From: Bombus terrestris
Taxonomy: Eukaryota; Arthropoda; Insecta; Hymenoptera; Apidae
Direction: 5' to 3'
Length of the DNA stretch: 64,000 nucleotides
Assembly: GCF_910591885.1 (NCBI RefSeq)
Contig: NC_063278.1
Coordinates: 20,351,989 to 20,415,988, forward strand
Shown in pieces: positions 21,504 to 34,400 of this stretch (the first letter of the stretch is position 1; every line of letters starts with the position of its first letter). Below the pieces are notes generated by a model. That model ran no database searches. It was not told where the DNA came from and saw nothing but the letters and a program-made list of their open reading frames with translations. The translations under genes were made by a program, and so were the position numbers.

Positions 21504-24395
21504 TTATGTTTTAGTAATATCCATTGGTGACCCGCTAGTTGCGTTTGTAGCTGTGTTAGCGGCAATTGGCGGACCACTTGGACTTACAATAGTTGGTGGA
21601 ATTGCAGGTTTAATAAATCTATCTGATGTGCGTCTATTGGATGATGTTACAATGTGACCCTGTTTAAATATAATTAAATATTTCAGATTAATGTCATTTT
21701 TAAATGTTTCATACACATAAATTACATTTGTACATTACTTAGTACTATTTGACTAATTAAAACCATAAAATGTAACTTACAGTGGAAGGTGGTGATGAGC
21801 TTGCAAATGGAATTGTAGTAGGTTGACCACAAGCATAACATCGATTTGTGTTGAATCCCTCTCTAGTTGATGAACCTATTTATAAACAATATTGATATGT
21901 TAATAAAATAAATTTATACAAATATTAAATAAATATGGGATCACGTAATATTGAAACATAAAAGTCGAAAATTTACTTTATTTTTATATAAAACAAGGAT
22001 ATTATACCTGGACTTAGTGGTCTAGAGGAACTAGGTGAAGGATTGTACGGCACTGGGCTAGAAACAGTACGATTTCTTATATTTCCACCAGACATCACAA
22101 TTTCATTGTAGTGCCGTTCTTCTTCCATTTCCAAACTAACAAATAGATGAATTTGTAATAGAACTAAAACATTTGTACAATCTATATAATATTATTTACC
22201 TGGACTCTGATTCTGAAAGATGTCTACATAAAGCTTCACGACGTTCTACTTCCAGCTGCAATTTTCTTTGAAGTCTTAAATTTTCTTCACGAATTTGTTT
22301 CTCTTCGTTTACATATCGTTGCATCTTCTCTGTATCTAATATAAAAATACAAACAGATCCAACAATGTTAGTTAACAAAAATAAAGATATTAAATAATTT
22401 TAGTATTACTAATTAATTCACAACATTATTATAAACTTAACGATTTCGTATATGATATCTATTATCATTTCAAATATGTATATACGCATAATTACTTTAT
22501 ATTATAAATTATTTCCTTTAATTACAATTATTATTCTATTACAATCTTTCTTTTCTATTCTCTCTTACTTCTTTTTTTAGTTTGCTACTTCTAATTTTTT
22601 ATCTATTAATATCCTAAGCACTGTACAAGAGAATTGGAAAATTATAATTATCTATAATACAATATTGCTGTTACAGCATAACATTATATTAAATGTGAAG
22701 CTAGTAACAAAATATAAATAAATCAATCAAATTATTTCATGTTACTATTTTTACTTTTCTTTCCAATAATTAAATTAATTTATGTAATTCTAGATGTAAT
22801 AAAAATATATTTATAAAAATTTATTTTAAAATATATTTATTAACTATAAATAAATCTAATTATATGATAAAAATTCTTACGTTCTTGTTGTGAGATGAAC
22901 AATGTATGTCTTAGTCTGGCTACTTCACTCCTTAGAGTTTGAATATGTGCACTTAAACTAGTAGCAGTATCACCATTATTGATTTCTCTTGGTGAAGCAG
23001 GATCTGATACAGGTTGATCTAATTTTATTTGCAGCATTCGCTTCTCTGCTTCCAATTTATCCATTCTTTTCCATAATTTATTTACTAATGCTTCTTGCTC
23101 CTGTTCAAGTGTGTTTTCCAGTTCTACTTTTTCTCTACGCAACTGCTCTAGATTACTTTGTTTTGCAAGTGTCTCAGCTTCAAGTTTTTCTATCTTCCTC
23201 ATTAATTTGTTCACAAGACATTCTTGTTCTTGTTCTAAAGTTTGTTCTAATCGACATTTTTCTTGGCGCAATTGATTCAATTTTCTTGACAAATCATTAG
23301 TTAAACATTCTTCTTCTTGTTCATAATGGTGCGCCAATGTTTCTTTCTCTTTCTTAAGTGCTTGGATTTTTTTTAACAATGTATTACTTATAAATTCCTC
23401 CTCCTGCTCAGCTTTAGCTTGCTATAATATAATCCAATAAAAAAAGGTCAAAATGCGAATAGGAAATGTGCACAATCAAAGATTGAAAATTGTTATCAAA
23501 TTCCCTCAAATATAACAAAGTTATTATGAAGTTCAATAGTTGAATAATTCATTTTTAACCCTACTAATTTGAAAAATATATTTGTAATTATGTTTTTATA
23601 AACAATTTCGTTAATGTATTAACTATACAAATATTATTTCTATTATCTAGTTATTAGATTTCAAACAAATAATATAAATAATATAAAAACAAAAAATATT
23701 GTTTAAATACATAAATTAAAAATAATTTATAACTTTTTTTAATGCAGAAGTAGTTTATTTTATAATCAAGAAATCATTTTACTCTAAGAAAAAATTTTTA
23801 TATCTAATTTTTATTATAGTAGTAAAATTATATAAAGCTGAAATCATTTTATAGATTTAAATTTTATATGCATTTTAATACATTGAATATAAAAAATTAT
23901 GAGAAACTATACAGAAACAGAAGATTGGAACACAATTATATAAAATGAATGTATACAAAATTATGACTATATAAAATAGATTATAAAATGAAATAATACT
24001 ATATAAAAAACAGTTTATATTGAGCAAATGTTTCTAATTTAACCCAAAATTAAATATTTTGAGTATCCAAAAGTAAAATATATATTTTCAAAAAATATTC
24101 TGTGCTAAATAACATATGTAATTAGCAAATTAATGGACATTATTTATTTAGTAAAAATATAGAAGAAACTTACTATAATGACAGAGGCTTGCCGAAGACC
24201 ACGATTCTCTTCTTGTAACGCTTTTACTCTTAATTTATATGTTTCTAGCTCGACTTTAAGAACACGATTATGCTGTTGTAACGACTCAATCCTTTTTTGA
24301 AGTTGTTCTCTAGTTACAGGAGACGGTGGCATCATTATCGGACCTCCGTCGATCGAGCTTGAGTCGCTTTCAGATGCGCTATCACGGTCAGCCAT
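21504..24395 (-). CDS. CCDC6: Coiled-coil domain-containing protein 6 homologue
   Basis: CCDC6 is a conserved coiled-coil phosphoprotein; the human gene is the H4 partner in RET fusions and is linked to the DNA-damage response. Six coding exons join in phase: 24395-24174, 23421-22881, 22335-22200, 22135-22008, 21875-21781 and 21659-21504, giving about 425 residues against 474 in human. The N-terminus is Ser/Asp-rich, followed by the coiled coil from about residue 30. Exon 2 has the tandem repeats of about 29 residues typical of the family, each with an EQEE/EQEQE core and an LxNxL-type follow-up. Exon 3 has HTEKMQRY and EEKQIREENLRLQRKLQ, almost identical to the human protein. The C-terminus is a Pro/Ser-rich tail. 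The exon-2/3 junction splits a codon. Confidence 0.95.
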
Positions 24396-25200
24396 TTTTC
24401 TTAGACAAAAATTTCTTTAAAAACAACTTACAATCCTTTCTTTTTCATCGCACCTTCAAATAAATACATGTAATATGTTTCTCTTAAGACGTAAGTGTTT
24501 AGATTTTTGTTAAAACCTCATTACTTTGCATGAAAAGTAACGTAATATTATAACGTTCTACCACGACATGTGCTCTACAGTAAAACGAATCAGCTGTTTC
24601 GCTGTTTGATTCTCCATGAATTATGTACTTGCAAAGAAGATGTCAAGTATATTTTGGAACTGTAATTCCCCAGAGCTTAAAGAATTTATTTGTTACATTC
24701 TTGGCATATTTAAATAACATACTAATCTTTTAAATAATAGGAAAATTAAGTCAGGAAGTTATTGTAACTCTAAGTGATTAAACAATTATAAACTATATAG
24801 ATTTATAGTAAATATTTATTATTATTTCATTATATTTTTATTACATTTAAATATATACCTATTACAATCTTGAATGTGTATAGGCAATTTAATTATCTTA
24901 TTTCTATCGTAATTCTAATTAACAAATTACAATAAATATATGAATTCTAGGTAATATATATCTGCATGTACAATACACGTGTATGTATCGTAACAAGTAT
25001 GTGATTATAAAGCTAGTCAGGTTAGTATTATCCGTGATATTATCGCATAACTTGAAATTCCAACCATGTTAAACATCTAACTTGAGACTGAGAATAAAGG
25101 ATAAGTATTTTTTAGTTTGACTTTTGTTATAGGTTATTTACTTTATAAAATTTTTATGGTGTATGTATATAAGGAAAAATTATAACCTCTTTAGATAAAT
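24396..25200. promoter_or_regulatory. Divergent promoter region CCDC6 / C1D
   Basis: The start codons are 805 bases apart on opposite strands. The CCDC6-proximal part has more CpG than the rest. No specific binding site is claimed. Confidence 0.45.
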
Positions 25201-25686
25201 ATGGATGCAGATTTTGAAGAACTATCGCATGACGTGGATCTTATTGCAAAAGTTAAACAATACCGTGATGCAACGACGAAAATTCAAGATACAATTAAAT
25301 ATGCCGCAAATCCAGCAGTGTATGAAAAACTTTCTGATACAGATAAAATACAGTATAATCTATTGATGTCTTACTGCCTGAATAGTGTGTTTTGGATGTA
25401 TTTGCGTGCAGAAGGTAAAGTACTAATAAAAGCAGTATAATTGTACAATAATTTCAAATAAAACAAATTATTGTATGATTTTTATTGTATTCATTTCATA
25501 TGTATCTAATTAGGAATTGACCCAGCAAAGCATCAAATAAAGTCAGAAAATGATCGTTTAAAGAGGTCTATGACACGTGCAAAACAAATTAATGACAAGA
25601 ATACATTTATGCCTCGTGTAAACAAGGATGCAGCACAAAGATTTGTTAGGAATGGGTTGTGGGAAATGAAGAATAAAAAAAAATGA
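25201..25686 (+). CDS. C1D: Nuclear nucleic acid-binding protein C1D (Rrp47 homologue)
   Basis: C1D is a small Sas10/Utp3/C1D-domain protein that binds the N-terminus of Rrp6/EXOSC10 and supports nuclear exosome processing of structured RNAs. Two exons, 25201-25414 and 25514-25686, join in phase at a Gly codon to give about 128 residues (human 141). The first exon is the helical domain with the typical block YNLLMSYCLNSVFWMYLRAEG. The second gives GIDPAKHQIKSENDRLKR, a conserved family motif, and a basic C-terminus ending in lysines. An AATAAA follows about 30 bases after the stop. It is divergent from CCDC6. Confidence 0.94.
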
Positions 25687-26279
25687 TATGAAAATAATGG
25701 ATGTAATATTGTATGTAAATAAATTTGTTTTATAAATTAATTAGTGACCTAAATTTATAAACAGAAATGTATTAAACATGATGTTATGTATAATGTTGAA
25801 TCTATTTTATTCAACAGTTTATATTTTCTTAATAAGTTAAGTCTGACAAATTAATCGTATTAATTTGTTACAAAAATTATATACAAAATTATATAAATAA
25901 TACTTTTACGTAGACAAATAATTAAGTTTTATGCATGTCCTTTAAAGAAAAAAAAAAGTAACTTTATTTCATACTTATTTACCAAAGTGACTGTTTATAT
26001 CCTTGTGACCTATGAATAGAAAGTATAACACAAATAGTATTATAGCAGCAGACATACAAAAGACATAAATTTACTTTCAATAATAAATGTTTTTTATGTG
26101 TCTATTTTCATTATATAAATAAAATATTAGGAATAAATATATAGAAATATATTATAATCATAATAAAATTAAAGAAGTAAAAGAATGGAGAAAATAGTAT
26201 CTAATACATTTTCCAAGATGATAAAAAGTGCAATAAAAATGAAAATACTTCTTGTACATAAGATTTATGTGTTTCAACT

Positions 26280-26327
26280 ATAGTTGAATATATATAATAT
26301 ATATATATAGAGAGAGAGAGATATATT
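26280..26327. repeat. TA/GA compound microsatellite
   Basis: A run of TA dinucleotides changes into GA dinucleotides and back to TA. It lies just before the decayed duplicated exon segment at 26385-26620. Confidence 0.7.
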
Positions 26328-26384
26328 ATCTTTAAAAGATAAAAATGATACTATATCAAAAAATAAGTAATATTAAAAATTTAC

Positions 26385-26620
26385 AGTTTTTCATAATATA
26401 ATATAAATAATTATGTATATGTAATTGTTAAGAAAGAAACAATCCATTTTATTATATCAATTTTTTTTGTACTTTCATAGGATGAATAAATGCTTGAAAG
26501 GATTAAGGATATGATCTTATTTAGAACATAATGAAGGAAGAAATGAATATTTTGCAGCAGAAATTAATAATATTATTGAGACACTTCATACAATGGTTGT
26601 TAAATCATATTCTTCAGATA
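26385..26620 (+). pseudogene. Decayed exon-plus-intron fragment, copy A (shared with 34160-34400)
   Basis: This stretch aligns over more than 200 bases with 34160-34400. The homology covers an apparent intron end (pyrimidine-rich stretch, then AG just before GATGAATAAA) and the exon after it. Read from that acceptor, the exon gives MNKCLKGLR, then after a stop LEHNEGRNEYFAAEINNI, a coiled-coil-like string. Stops make it non-functional. The parent gene is not recognised. Because intron sequence is included, it is a DNA-level duplicate and not a processed copy. Confidence 0.55.
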
Positions 26621-29088
26621 TTCTTTTATGTTGAAAATTCTTTGTTTTTAATCTATACAAATTTTCATGATAGCAAATCAAAATGTACACTGTGGGATTA
26701 TATAGACGACATTTTTATATCAATTGAACAACCTATGTATTCTGCAACTATGAAATGTAATCCAAGAAACGTATGAAATATTAATGCAAAAGTATATTGC
26801 TCTCCTAATCATACAAACACATTACACATGTATATAGAACACATAATAGATAAGATGTCTAATAAAATAAGATATAACATTAAAATAAAAAACAATCACT
26901 ATAATATAGATTATAATCTACATTTAATGTTATCTTTAAAATCCTGTTTCAATAGATTTTTACTTGTATGTTATATTTAACTGTATTTCACATTTAATTT
27001 TTATGAGATTTTAAACATTTATTTTTTAACAAAACATTGGGTACATAATAAAGTGCTATTGATAGTGTTTCTGCCTGTTTAATATTTTCCTAGATAGAAC
27101 TAGGAAAAATATAGGTAATAATCAGAGTTTTTGGAGATTTTTGTACATTTACGGAAAATTTAAAGGTACATAGAGTACGCACAATATACAAAAATATATA
27201 AGATATCCAAAGTAGAGTACTCATTATAATTTTTAATAATTAAAACGAATCTCCATTTAAAGCCTATTTCTTTAGCCGCGCTCATAAATATGTACAGTTT
27301 AATTATGAAACATTGTCACATAATTTCACATTTTACAAAGTTTCATGAAACTTTTAATAATTCCAATATATTTTTAATTGTTTAAAATAATAATGAACGT
27401 GAATTATTCTATGTTACATGTGATTAAGAGATAGTATAGTATATATTAAAATTATTAATTGATGCACCATCTGTTGAAGCGCTAGTATCTCAAACTGGTT
27501 TTATAGATATGTATATAGCATAGTAGCGTATGCAGTACCGTTACAGATTACAGACTTGCAGGTTACAGCTTGGCTTACGGCCACGTTACAGCGTGGTTCG
27601 TTCTGTGCATTGCTGTCACGGTATATATTTTTCATTGTTAATTATAAATATTTCCTATTAATGACGGCTGTTTGAAAACGTGTAATTATTATAATACAAT
27701 TAAAATTTGATACTTTGACAATTAAAAGATAATTATTTTTTATTAAATACTTATTAAAATTATATCTTTCACTTGATCGATTTGCCACGTATAGTATATA
27801 AGTGCATACATAAATACAGGGAGTCTCACCTGAAATTACCATCTTGATTTTTGTCATTATTATTATTCGCAGCGGGAAATGATTTGACGGGATGGTTTCG
27901 AAGGGTGCATGTTCTGATGCTATTAGTTTTTTATAGGCGTCAAGGGCTTAGAATGATCAACTTTGATTTCTTAAATGGAATCATGTATTTTTTAATCCAG
28001 TAATCGACGCAATTCATCATTCCTTACGCAAGAATAAATAAATTTATACTAAAAAAAAACATTAAATTAGGAGATATTTTAACTTTAATTTGTCAAATTT
28101 AATGTATGAGACAAAGATGACGTAAACATAACAATACCGTTTTGCGTCTATCCTTTCTTCACCAACAAAAAAATTAATAATATCAATATATGGACCCATC
28201 GAAATAATTCAGCTTTCATCCAAATATTTCTAGCTGCGAATGATAATAATGAAATAAAAAAGGCTCCGTATACAAAATTAAAGCTAGTAAAGACATAATA
28301 AAGGTATTGTACCAGTTAATATTCATTCGCGATTTTATCTCATACTGCATTCCATCCAACGTATCAGAATTTCATCTTTACTTTTACTGCTATATTTTAC
28401 ATTTTGATTCCTAACAACAATAGTTTTATGATGCCATAGAATACTTCTTCCATCGGTTTAAAGATTAACATTTGCCTGCAATAACCATGGAAATGGGATT
28501 TTCCCTTTTCACTTTTTATATCCAATATGTATTGTCCAAGTCAGAATGATTTATAAGGGTTTATTCCTTGCTACGGTTACTGGCTAAGACTTGTGAAATT
28601 TCTCGTGTAGGATATTATAAATTTCTCAATAGGATATATTATGTACCATACATTCTAAGCCTGAGAGCGAAAGTACGGTTAGTTTGATGGTTCGACGGTT
28701 GGAGTGGTCAGTTCCACCCCCTAAAAGTGAAATATCTAATTATGTAAAATTGACTAACCCCCTTGCAAATTCTGAAAATATTTGAACAAACAATCCGCGT
28801 GTTTTACGCTAATATATCTCATACAAGATGTCTTACGATAATCTTTTGGACAAGTTGTCCTCAGTCGTCAGTCGTCAAACGCTACTGTTAATGTTACTCA
28901 TATCGTTGCTTTTCAAACACTCACTTCGGTACCTTCAAAACATTCATTTCAATACCTCCAATCTTCAAATATTCTCAAACTTTCTTATACCTTCATACAT
29001 ATTCATATATCGTATCTCATTTGGTGGTTATATTAAAGTTTCAGTGCTAATTGTTGACCAGTCTCATCGCGATCGCGTTAGAACAGTT
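26621..29088. other. Upstream region of the PAPS synthase gene
   Basis: The stretch is mostly AT-rich. A GC-rich patch at 27470-27620 contains four irregularly spaced TTACAG hexamers and could be a promoter or non-coding first exon of PAPSS; a GT follows at 27621. A plus-strand frame at 28828-29160 is not the PAPSS leader, because the PAPSS start lies in a different frame. No other gene is seen. Confidence 0.4.
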
Positions 29089-32069
29089 ATGTCAAACGAA
29101 ATCCCAAATAAACGTCTGATGACAGTACGTATAAACCTGATGAAATACATTTCATCTTAATACTTTTTAATAAACTTTATCAATCTTATATAAAGAATCT
29201 TTTTTATTAGAGTTGTAGCAATGTATTGGAGCAAGCACATCATGTATCAAGAGCAAAACGTGGACAAGCAATGGGAAGCATAAGAGGTTTTCGAGGCTGT
29301 ACAGTTTGGTTAACAGGCCTTTCTGGTGCTGGGAAAACTTCAATAGCTTTCCAAGTTGAGGCAATTTTAATTGATCATGGAATTGCTGCTTATGGACTTG
29401 ATGGAGATAACGTAAGAAGTGGTTTAAACCACAACCTTGGCTTTACCAAGGAAGATAGAAAAGAAAACATAAGGAGGGTTGCAGAAGTAGCTAAATTATT
29501 TGCTGATAGTGGACAAATTTGTTTATGTAGTTTTGTATCACCATTTGAAGAGGATAGACAGATGGCAAGACAAATTCATAAAATGTCTGATCTTCCATTT
29601 TTTGAAGTTTTTGTTGATACACCACTTAATGTATGTGAAGCAAGAGATACCAAAGGATTATATAAAAAGGCACGTCAAGGAGCAATCAAAGGCTTTACTG
29701 GAATAGATCAAATGTATGAAAGACCAGTAAATCCTGATTTAGTGGTAGTCACTGAAAACTGTACTCCAGAGGAATCAGCTGCAACTGTTATTGATCTTCT
29801 GGAGAAACAGCATATTATACCTGTACTTCAAAAACCTGCAACGTCAATACGGGAGTTATTCATTCCAGAATCGCGAATATCTTCTGCCAAAACAGAAGCT
29901 GCTACGCTTCAGAACTTAGAAATTAATGAAATTGATGTGCAATGGCTCCAGGTTTTAGCAGAAGGTTGGGCTGCACCTCTTACCGGTTTCATGAGAGAAC
30001 ACCAATATCTGCAGGTATATATACAACATACATATATATTAACATGAAATACAACAATGCTGTTAAAAACTCAATTCTTGTTATTAGAAGCGTAAAATAT
30101 TTTTAGACTCAACATCTAAAATGCCTCCGTGAAGGTGACAGAGAAATTAATCAATCTGTTCCAATAGTCCTTGCAATACATACAAAAGATAAAGAACGTT
30201 TGAATGGACTTTCGTCTTTTACATTGAGATACAAAAACAAAGCTCTAGCAATATTACGTAGGCCTGAATTTTATTATCACAGAAAAGAAGAAAGATGTGG
30301 TTGGCAATTTGGTACTAACAATTTAGGCCACCCATATGTAAAGATGATTCATGAATCTGGAGATTGGTTAGTAGGTGGTGATATAGAAGTTATTGAGAGA
30401 ATTAAATGGTATGATGGTTTGGATCAATACAGACTTACACCAAATGAAATTAGAACAAAATGCAAAAAGATGAAGGCTGACGCTGTCTTTGCATTCCAGC
30501 TTCGAAATCCTGTACATATGGGTCATGCATTATTAATGCAAGTAAGTTCATTTATTTATTTATTATTTACGACAGAATTTATGTAAAATATTTTATGTAT
30601 AAGTATGTTATATTTGTATTTCTAGGACACTAAAAAACGTTTATTAGAAGAAAGAGGATTTAAAAATCCTATTTTATTGTTACATCCTCTAGGTGGTTGG
30701 ACGAAGGATGATGATGTACCACTACAGACAAGGATTCTGCAACATGAAGCTGTACTTAGTGAAGGGGTTTTAGATCCTCACTCAACATTATTAGCAATTT
30801 TTCCAAGCCCTATGATGTATGCTGGGCCAGTTGAGGTAAATTTTGATTATGGACGTATTTTCATTTGTTACATAATTATAATGAAAATAAGATATGACAG
30901 TCATATATAATATAAATAGTGTCTATAATACTTTTTTCTATATTACATTTTGATCTTTAGTAGCAAATGTTGTTAAAATTAGTGATTTTTCATGTATAAA
31001 CATAGTTACATTATTGATCTTGTGATAAATACTATGTTTATAAGTTTATTTCTATTTGTGCTACGTAAAGTTCATATTTCATATAGTTATAGTTTAAACC
31101 TAGTAACTGAAGTAGCTATCATATATGTTTACTTTTTATATTATATTAGGTCATCTCATAAATAATGCAGTTCTTCTAAAAATTGAATTTGAAGCAAGAA
31201 GTTGAAGTAAAAAGAAGAATAAAAAACTTAATAAAAAAAGTGGCAAAGAGTTCTAGAAAACGAAGAAAAATATATGACTAATTAATTACTTATAGATATA
31301 TTAATTACCGAAAAATGTTATTATTTATAAAATTACCTAATATATGTAAAACGAAACTAAAAGTAAAAACTAGAATAAAGGAACTTTATAACAAGTTTTT
31401 AAATGTTTTACTCAAAAATTTTGCATTACTGTTATAAGGTTTCAAGACTTCATTGACTCTTTAAGAAATACATACTATATTCTAATGACATATTAGAATC
31501 TTTCTAGTGTTATTTCATTTCATGTTCATCTTATACATTATTAGGTACAATGGCATGCAAAGGCAAGAATGAACGCTGGTGCTAACTTTTATATTGTTGG
31601 AAGAGATCCTGCTGGCATAGTACATCCTAACAAAAATGCAACACCTGATGGAAATCTTTATGATCCTACTCATGGAGCCCGAGTTCTCTTACTAGCTCGA
31701 GGCTTACAATCGCTAGAAATCATACCGTTTAAAGTTGCAGCATATGATAAAAAATATAAAAAAATGTCCTTCTTTGATGAGAAACGAAAAGAAGATTTTG
31801 AATTTATATCAGGGACGAAAATGCGTTGTATGTATAATATACTCTTATCTGTGTATTACATATTTTTATAACTTATAAAATATCTTAATATATATAATTT
31901 TATATAATACTAAAACGTGAAAAATTTGATTTATTAAAAAAACACAAGTTTAATATTTAAAATATTTGTTATAGGTTTAGCAAAAGCAGGTGAAAATCCA
32001 CCTGATGGTTTTATGTCACCTAAAGCATGGTTTGTTCTTGCACAATATTATCAAAACCTAGAAAAGTAA
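29089..32069 (+). CDS. PAPSS: Bifunctional 3'-phosphoadenosine 5'-phosphosulfate synthase
   Basis: This enzyme makes PAPS, the universal sulfate donor: ATP sulfurylase forms APS and APS kinase phosphorylates it. Six exons join in phase: 29089-29124, 29211-30014, 30107-30541, 30626-30835, 31545-31827 and 31975-32069, giving about 620 residues, the usual animal length. The APS kinase comes first, with P-loop GLSGAGKT (residues about 48-55), the DGDNVR motif and the later FVDTPL strand. The sulfurylase follows, with QLRNPVHMGHALL (411-423), GRDPAGIVHP and the C-terminal GENPPDGFM. The short first exon supplies MSNEIPNKRLMT, followed by the conserved EQAHHVSRAKRGQ. That start is chosen because it joins in phase at GT-AG sites. 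Intron 4 (about 710 bp) holds a mariner-like relic. Confidence 0.96.
31149..31441. mobile_element. Possible mariner-derived relic in PAPSS intron 4
   Basis: The left side begins TAGGTCATCTCATAAATAAT, which resembles terminal repeats of Tc1/mariner elements. The right side, read on the other strand, has CCTTATAACAGTAATGCA, a weak inverted match. The interior is A-rich and non-coding. The assignment rests on this end resemblance only. Confidence 0.35.
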
Positions 32070-32921
32070 ATATTTAGTGCAAAAATCGCTAGAAATTATT
32101 AACACTTTAGAATGAAGTGTTTATAGAGTAAAATTAGTGTTTCAAATATTGGAAAAAAATGAGTAAAGAATATTAATACCTGATGTAGTATTAATATCAT
32201 TATACATTTATATATTTGTACATTTTAATTGTACAGCACAGCGATTTCTGCATTTATCTGTTTTAGATAAGTTAATATCTTTTTGCATTTATTTTTAAAA
32301 TGTATGTATATATATATGTATATCCCTTAATTTTATTTTATGTAAATATAAAATTCAATTACATTTTTCACAAAAATTTTATAAAAATATATATGATACA
32401 AATGTGATCTTTTATTGTATCTATTTTAAGAAGTGTATATTATATCATGTCTAAAAAGAAATTTGTATAATTTAAATGTAAATTTAACAGCTATTTATAT
32501 ATGATAAAAATATACAAACACTTGCAAATGTTTTATGTACAAAAGTATTTGACACTCAAATTCTTTTATTGCCACCATAAAATATTAGTTTAATTTACAA
32601 ATAAAAATTTGATAATATAGGAAAATAAATAAAAGTTAAAATTGTACAAGATGAGATGTTCGAGTACATAACTTATTGTAATTGTACGATAAGTAAAACT
32701 GCGCTTATCGTAAAAATTTAAATAATTATACGATATATTACAAATGGTCGTAATGATGATTTCTTTAATGTAATGTGTATAAAAATATATAAAAATCGTA
32801 TATAATAAATTTCACTTGTAATTTTGCAACAATAAAGAAACAAAATTTTATTATTAAAAATGTCTAATTTACCGTAATATAAGAAAGTATTGTTATAAAA
32901 CAAGGCAAACATTACTTTTAA
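32070..32921. other. PAPSS 3' flank
   Basis: AT-rich sequence follows the PAPSS stop, with several AATAAA-like strings and a TA tract near 32308-32325. It probably includes the 3' UTR. No gene is recognised. Confidence 0.5.
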
Positions 32922-33127
32922 CTAGAATATGGATTTTTATGCAAATTCATATTTTTGAGAACATAATTGAAGAAGTAGAAACTTGGTGAAAAATTGTTTT
33001 ATCTACCAAATGTTATAGAAAACATTATATTTTGAATACTTTACACATTCTTTCACAGTATGAGCATTTTGTACAATTTTGCATTACCAAATTTTGTATA
33101 AATGCATAAAAATCTACAATATACTTA
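32922..33127. repeat. Dispersed repeat family A, copy 2 (MITE-like)
   Basis: This is the best-preserved copy over its whole length. It starts ATGGATTTTTATGCAAATTC and ends AAATGCATAAAAATCTAC, which are inverted complements over about 16 bases with few mismatches. Interior motifs are shared with the copies at 6794, 40688 and 48686. It sits just upstream of the decayed coiled-coil gene copy. Confidence 0.65.
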
Positions 33128-33239
33128 CAACATAAGTAAACATTACTTATATTTAAAATATATTTGAATTAACATTTGAGCATTCATTGCACAATACATC
33201 CAATTCTATAATATAATTTCTGCTTTAAACATACAAAGT

Positions 33240-34400
33240 TATGTTAGAAATATACATCATATATTGGAAAAATCTTCGTCAAGAAGTTGTTGCACAACTT
33301 CCTAATGAGAATTGAAATGGTGAAATGTATTTTAGAGATGCAGGTGAAACAAGACAAGTAAATAATTAAGCAATAAGAAATACGTTTTGATAATTCAGCT
33401 AGAAAGATCTATTTTAGATAAAAACGAATTTGGAATAGGAAATTATGTCGCAAATGAACGAAAATGCAATGCTATTAGAAGATCTATAACTAAATATACA
33501 CCCGTGCAAGAGAATAAACCAGTTACAAAAGATATTAATCTGAAACACAGAAAATAAACGATAAATTCTAAAATCGGGAAAAGAACTGTGAGAAGAAGAA
33601 AATTTAATTGCAGAAGCGGATGAACTTGAGAAAGAGCTCAGCACAGTAAAATAAACTTTTACCTTCATTAAAGAAATTTATCCAAAAATTACTTTTACAA
33701 GAGCAAATGCAGGTTGAGGCTAAAAAAACGGAGCTTCCATTACGTCTGAGCGAATATTAATCTATTGGAATTTCTGATGGATCAATTGCTCTAAAACGCG
33801 AATTAAATTAACTGTAATAAGTAAAATAGTCTTAAAAGCAGAAGAAGGGCAGTTCAGATCTAAATTGCATGTTGCATTAACTAATTAAAATCTTATATTT
33901 TATTAAAGAATTATGAAGATACCAAAAATTTTGGTCATGCATGTTATCCGTTTCCAAGGAACAGCTAAATAAATTAGTGAATAGATTACGAAAATAGATA
34001 ATCCTTATAAAAAACCTGATGAATGTCTTAGATCATCCAAGAAGTTAAGGCTAAATGATTCTAAATAATTCTAGCTTAAATAGTGATGGAACTGATACTG
34101 CTCCAATTAGTCTATATAAATGAAGAAAATTAAACAAATAAGAACAATAACCGACAAGTAAGTTCATGATATAATATAAATAATTATGTATAATGTAATA
34201 ATTAAGAGAAAGACAATCCATTTTATTATATCAATTATTTTTATACTTTTTTAGGATGAATAAAAACTTAAAAGAATTAAGGACAGAATTTTACTTAAAT
34301 CATAATGAAGGAAAAAATATCTTGCAAAAAAATTAATAATACTATTAAAACACTTCATACAGTGGTTGAAAAAATCACTGGAAAAAATCATTTGATAATG
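33240..34400 (+). pseudogene. Decayed coiled-coil gene relic, copy B
   Basis: Plus-strand frames interrupted by many stops and frameshifts give recognisable protein-like pieces: NLRQEVVAQLPNE near 33270, ENLIAEADELEKELSTVK near 33600-33650, then FIKEIYPKITFTRANA, and VNRLRK near 33976. An intron-like segment with donor AAGTAAGTT near 34156 and an acceptor at about 34253 leads into MNKNLKELRTEFYLNHNEGK. The last exon and its intron are repeated at 26385-26620. The pieces suggest a cytoskeletal or kinetochore-type coiled-coil protein, but I cannot name the family. It is clearly non-functional. Confidence 0.55.

Noticed and set aside
28828..29160. 110-codon plus-strand frame just before PAPSS as a separate gene or a PAPSS leader
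   Set aside because: No family resemblance. Its frame differs from the PAPSS start at 29089, which joins exon 2 in phase at proper GT-AG sites.
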